A stretch of 8,086 bases of DNA from Paramuribaculum sp. (lineage in GTDB: Bacteria > Bacteroidota > Bacteroidia > Bacteroidales > Muribaculaceae). Location of the stretch: the NCBI GenBank assembly GCA_029058705.1, contig JAIDXA010000140.1, forward strand, positions 1-8,086. Direction: 5' to 3'. Made by a program: the position numbers and the translations under genes. Under the pieces are notes generated by a model. It ran no database searches, had not been told where the DNA came from, and saw only the letters and a program-made list of their open reading frames with translations. Shown piece by piece: positions 6,151-8,086 of this stretch; position 1 is the first letter of the stretch, and each line of letters opens with the position of its first letter.

Positions 6151-7647
6151 ATGGCTTTCCCTATCATCACACCGAAAGAAGCTGCCGCCATGATCAACAA
6201 CGGCGACGTACTCGGACTGTCGGGCTTCACAGCCGCCGGCTCACCGAAAGTAGTCACTGAAGCCCTCGCCGAACGTGCTGAAAAAGAACACGCCGAAGGC
6301 CGCCCTTTTAAAGTCGATCTGTTCACAGGCGCTTCCACCAACCGGTGGGCCGACGGCGCTCTCGCCAAAGTAAACGCCATAGGCCGACGCACCCCCTATC
6401 AGAACACCCCCGACCTGCGCCAGCGAATCAACTCTCACGACGCCCACTATTTCGATCTTCACCTTTCGGAGCTTTCACAGAAATTCCGCTACGGATTCTA
6501 TGGCCAGCTCGACTGGGCGATTGTTGAAGTCGCCGAAGTTTTCGACAACGGCGAAGTTGTTCTCGGCATCGGGGCCGGCAACGTCCCCACCTACGTGAAA
6601 TATGCCAAGCATGTCATTCTCGAGCTCAACTCGAAGCTTCCGCGCGACATGTACGGACTCCATGACATCTACATGCCGCTCGATCCTCCCAACCGCCGCG
6701 AGATACCCATTTTCAAGCCGAGCGACCGAATCGGAAGTCCGGTCGTGAAAATCGACCCGGAAAAAATCGTCGGCATTGTCCACAGCGACCACTACGACGG
6801 CATCAAAGGCTTTTCGGAACTCGACGACAACACCCTACAGATCGGAGCCAACGTCTGCAACTTCCTGATCGGCGAAATCAAGGCCGGCCGAATACCCAAG
6901 ACCTTCCTTCCGCTGCAGTCGGGCGTAGGCAATGTGGCCAACGCCGTGCTCTACGGGCTGGCGGCCTCCAAGGACATCCCCCGCTTCGAAATGTACACTG
7001 AAGTGATTCAGGACGCAGTTATCGAACTGATGAAAATGGACCGCTGCAAATTCGGCTCCACCTGCGCCCTGACAGTTTCAGACAAGGCCGAGCGCGAAAT
7101 CATGAGCAACCTCGATTTCTTCCGCGACAAGATCGTGATCCGTCCGGCCGAAATCTCCAACAGTCCGGAAGTGATCCGCCGACTCGGAGTCATCGCGATG
7201 AACACAGCCCTCGAAGCCGACATCTTCGGATGCATCAATTCGACCCATGTACTCGGCACACGCATGATGAACGGAATCGGCGGTTCAGGCGACTTCACCC
7301 GCAACGGCTATATATCGATATTCTCCTGTCCTTCCGTCACAAAAGGCGGCATGATCTCGAATATTGTCCCGATGTGTTCCCACATCGACCACACCGAACA
7401 TTCTGTCGACATCATCATCACCGACCAGGGAATCGCAGACCTACGCGGACTTGACGCCGTTCAGCGCGCCGAAACAATCATCAACAACTGCGCCCACCCG
7501 ATGTACCGTCCGCTCCTTCAGGAATATCTGCGTCTCGGCAAAAGCGGAAACATTCCCCACTCGCTCGAAGCGTCGCTCGCCTTCCACACCGCATTCAAGG
7601 CAACAGGCGACATGCGCAACGTAGACTGGGCCAAATACGGATTCTGA
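6151..7647 (+). CDS. Acetyl-CoA hydrolase / succinate-type CoA-transferase
   Basis: This 498-residue cytoplasmic enzyme belongs to the class I CoA-transferase family of Cat1, ScpC and AarC. These move CoA between acetate, succinate and propionate. The N-terminal half carries SGFTAAGSPK near residue 24 and LFTGAST near 57. The C-terminal half carries QSGVGN at 256-261 and FEMYTEVIQD around the expected catalytic Glu284, which forms the glutamyl-CoA thioester. GIGGSGDF at 375-382 is followed by the HIDHTEHSVDIIITDQGIADLRG segment (written here only as HIDHTEH and DQGIADLRG) and NCAHP. The length equals that of Bacteroidota homologues. True hydrolases and transferases share this fold, so substrate choice is not decided by sequence; a role in acetate, succinate or propionate formation is inferred. 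The ATG at 6151 lacks a Shine-Dalgarno sequence, as is common in this phylum. It is a single-gene transcript ended by the terminator at 7670. Confidence 0.95.
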   Translation: MAFPIITPKEAAAMINNGDVLGLSGFTAAGSPKVVTEALAERAEKEHAEGRPFKVDLFTGASTNRWADGALAKVNAIGRRTPYQNTPDLRQRINSHDAHYFDLHLSELSQKFRYGFYGQLDWAIVEVAEVFDNGEVVLGIGAGNVPTYVKYAKHVILELNSKLPRDMYGLHDIYMPLDPPNRREIPIFKPSDRIGSPVVKIDPEKIVGIVHSDHYDGIKGFSELDDNTLQIGANVCNFLIGEIKAGRIPKTFLPLQSGVGNVANAVLYGLAASKDIPRFEMYTEVIQDAVIELMKMDRCKFGSTCALTVSDKAEREIMSNLDFFRDKIVIRPAEISNSPEVIRRLGVIAMNTALEADIFGCINSTHVLGTRMMNGIGGSGDFTRNGYISIFSCPSVTKGGMISNIVPMCSHIDHTEHSVDIIITDQGIADLRGLDAVQRAETIINNCAHPMYRPLLQEYLRLGKSGNIPHSLEASLAFHTAFKATGDMRNVDWAKYGF

Positions 7648-7669
7648 TCCCCTCTATAACGAAAAACCA

Positions 7670-7713
7670 CAGGCGGCTGCCCCGGAATCTGATGGCAGCC
7701 GCCTGCTTTTTTT
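7670..7713 (+). terminator. Strong intrinsic terminator after the CoA-transferase gene
   Basis: CAGGCGGCTGCC (7670-7681) pairs perfectly with GGCAGCCGCCTG (7694-7705): a 12-bp GC-rich stem with a 12-base loop, then C and seven Ts (7707-7713). It begins 22 bases after the stop codon. A run of five As before the stem (7662-7666) means it could also work on the minus strand. Confidence 0.92.
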
Positions 7714-7786
7714 AGTTAAAACAGCCACCCAAAGCATTATTTGAAATATTATTTGACCGTTTTTACTCAAAAAAGATGGAAAATTG

Positions 7787-7817
7787 TTTGAGAAAACAAA
7801 AAAAACCTTTACTTTTG
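7787..7817 (+). promoter_or_regulatory. Bacteroidota-type promoter of the 3'-end secreted protein gene
   Basis: TTTG (7787-7790), a 19-base spacer and TACTTTTG (7810-7817) match the Bacteroidota -33/-7 consensus at every defined position and with the right spacing. Transcription should start at about 7822-7825, leaving a leader of roughly 180 bases before the ATG at 8007. This is the best promoter in the window. Confidence 0.75.
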
Positions 7818-8006
7818 CAACCTCTAAGGGATAAAAAGATGGTGAAGACATTTTGACACCGACAGTATCCGTATCGCTGTCCGATCGATTTTCTTCATGG
7901 CTATTCATCTTTTTCAATTACACAATAGTACAGTTTCCATTCATAATGGTCCGACCCGATAGTCAAAGACCGGATTTAAATTCAATAACCCCATAAAAAA
8001 TCACAA
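7818..8006 (+). other. Long untranslated leader with short upstream frames
   Basis: This stretch lies between the predicted transcription start and the downstream ATG. It contains a 5-codon frame (MVKTF, 7839-7856) and a 21-codon frame (ATG 7897, TAG 7960-7962). A short GACAG/CTGTC stem (7861-7865 with 7877-7881) is the only clear hairpin. I recognise no known riboswitch. Neither short frame has independent support. Confidence 0.3.
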
Positions 8007-8086
8007 ATGCGTATGAAAAAAATCTACTCCCTTGCACTCGCAACAATCTGCACGCTCAGCGCATCGGCCTTCGGACCGGCTCAGAC
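8007..8086 (+). CDS. N-terminus of a secreted protein (cut by window end)
   Basis: Only 26 codons are inside the window. The translation begins MRMKKIYSLALATICTLSAS and continues AFGPAQ. It is a typical signal peptide: basic start (RMKK), hydrophobic core (IYSLALATICTLSA) and a likely signal peptidase I cleavage after Ala-Ser-Ala or nearby. The core contains a Cys, but the residues around it do not form a clear lipobox, so a lipoprotein is less likely. Starts at 8007 and 8013 (MKKIYS) are both possible. No Shine-Dalgarno sequence is visible; AT-rich bases precede the ATG. The promoter at 7787-7817 should drive it. What the mature protein does cannot be told. Confidence 0.75.
   Translation, partial: MRMKKIYSLALATICTLSASAFGPAQ

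Noticed and set aside
6084..6792. Minus-strand frames of 73-105 codons
   Set aside because: They are shadows of the CoA-transferase gene, which has all family motifs on the plus strand.
7654..7917. 87-codon minus-strand frame
   Set aside because: It crosses the terminator and the strong plus-strand promoter, and its translation looks like reversed AT-rich spacer.
1..8086. CRISPR array, tRNA or rRNA genes, intact insertion sequence
   Set aside because: No regularly spaced direct repeats, cloverleaf-like sequence, rRNA segment or transposase frame was seen on either strand.

Overview
The window looks like chromosome of a Bacteroidales bacterium, most likely of the Muribaculaceae or a close relative. 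This rests on three things. First, the CoA-transferase, the MiaB and the RsmF-type methyltransferase read like Bacteroidota family members. Second, several gene starts have candidate promoters of the Bacteroidota type (TTTG about 19-21 bases before TAnnTTTG) and lack clear Shine-Dalgarno sequences. Third, the genes have moderate GC while the spacers are AT-rich. The taxonomic call is by recognition, without a database search.

Layout, left to right. Positions 1-360 hold no convincing intact gene. They contain a terminator inside a larger inverted repeat, a 74-codon reading frame that looks like a gene remnant fused to non-coding repeat-like DNA, and the terminator of the next gene. Positions 361-1524 (minus strand) encode an AT-rich secreted protein of unknown function. 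Positions 1525-1966 are a non-coding spacer whose left half carries a terminator hairpin and competing inverted repeats just upstream of that gene. Positions 1967-4335 (minus strand) are a two-gene operon, pfkA then an rsmF-like rRNA cytosine-C5 methyltransferase, whose stop and start codons overlap (TGATG). After a 230-base spacer comes miaB (4566-5930, minus strand), which appears to start at TTG.

miaB is transcribed divergently from a 498-residue acetyl-CoA hydrolase/CoA-transferase gene (6151-7647, plus strand). The 220-base region between them has back-to-back -7 promoter elements. The CoA-transferase gene ends at a strong intrinsic terminator. A very good Bacteroidota promoter then starts a roughly 180-base leader for a secreted protein that the window cuts off after 26 codons.

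The genes are mostly housekeeping: glycolysis (PfkA), acetate/succinate/propionate CoA metabolism (CoA-transferase), and RNA modification (RsmF on rRNA, MiaB on tRNA). No CRISPR array, tRNA, rRNA, intact insertion sequence or defence system is visible. The points worth a second look are the structured leaders, the remnant/repeat region at the left edge, and the unusual miaB start. I see no convincing new multi-gene system.
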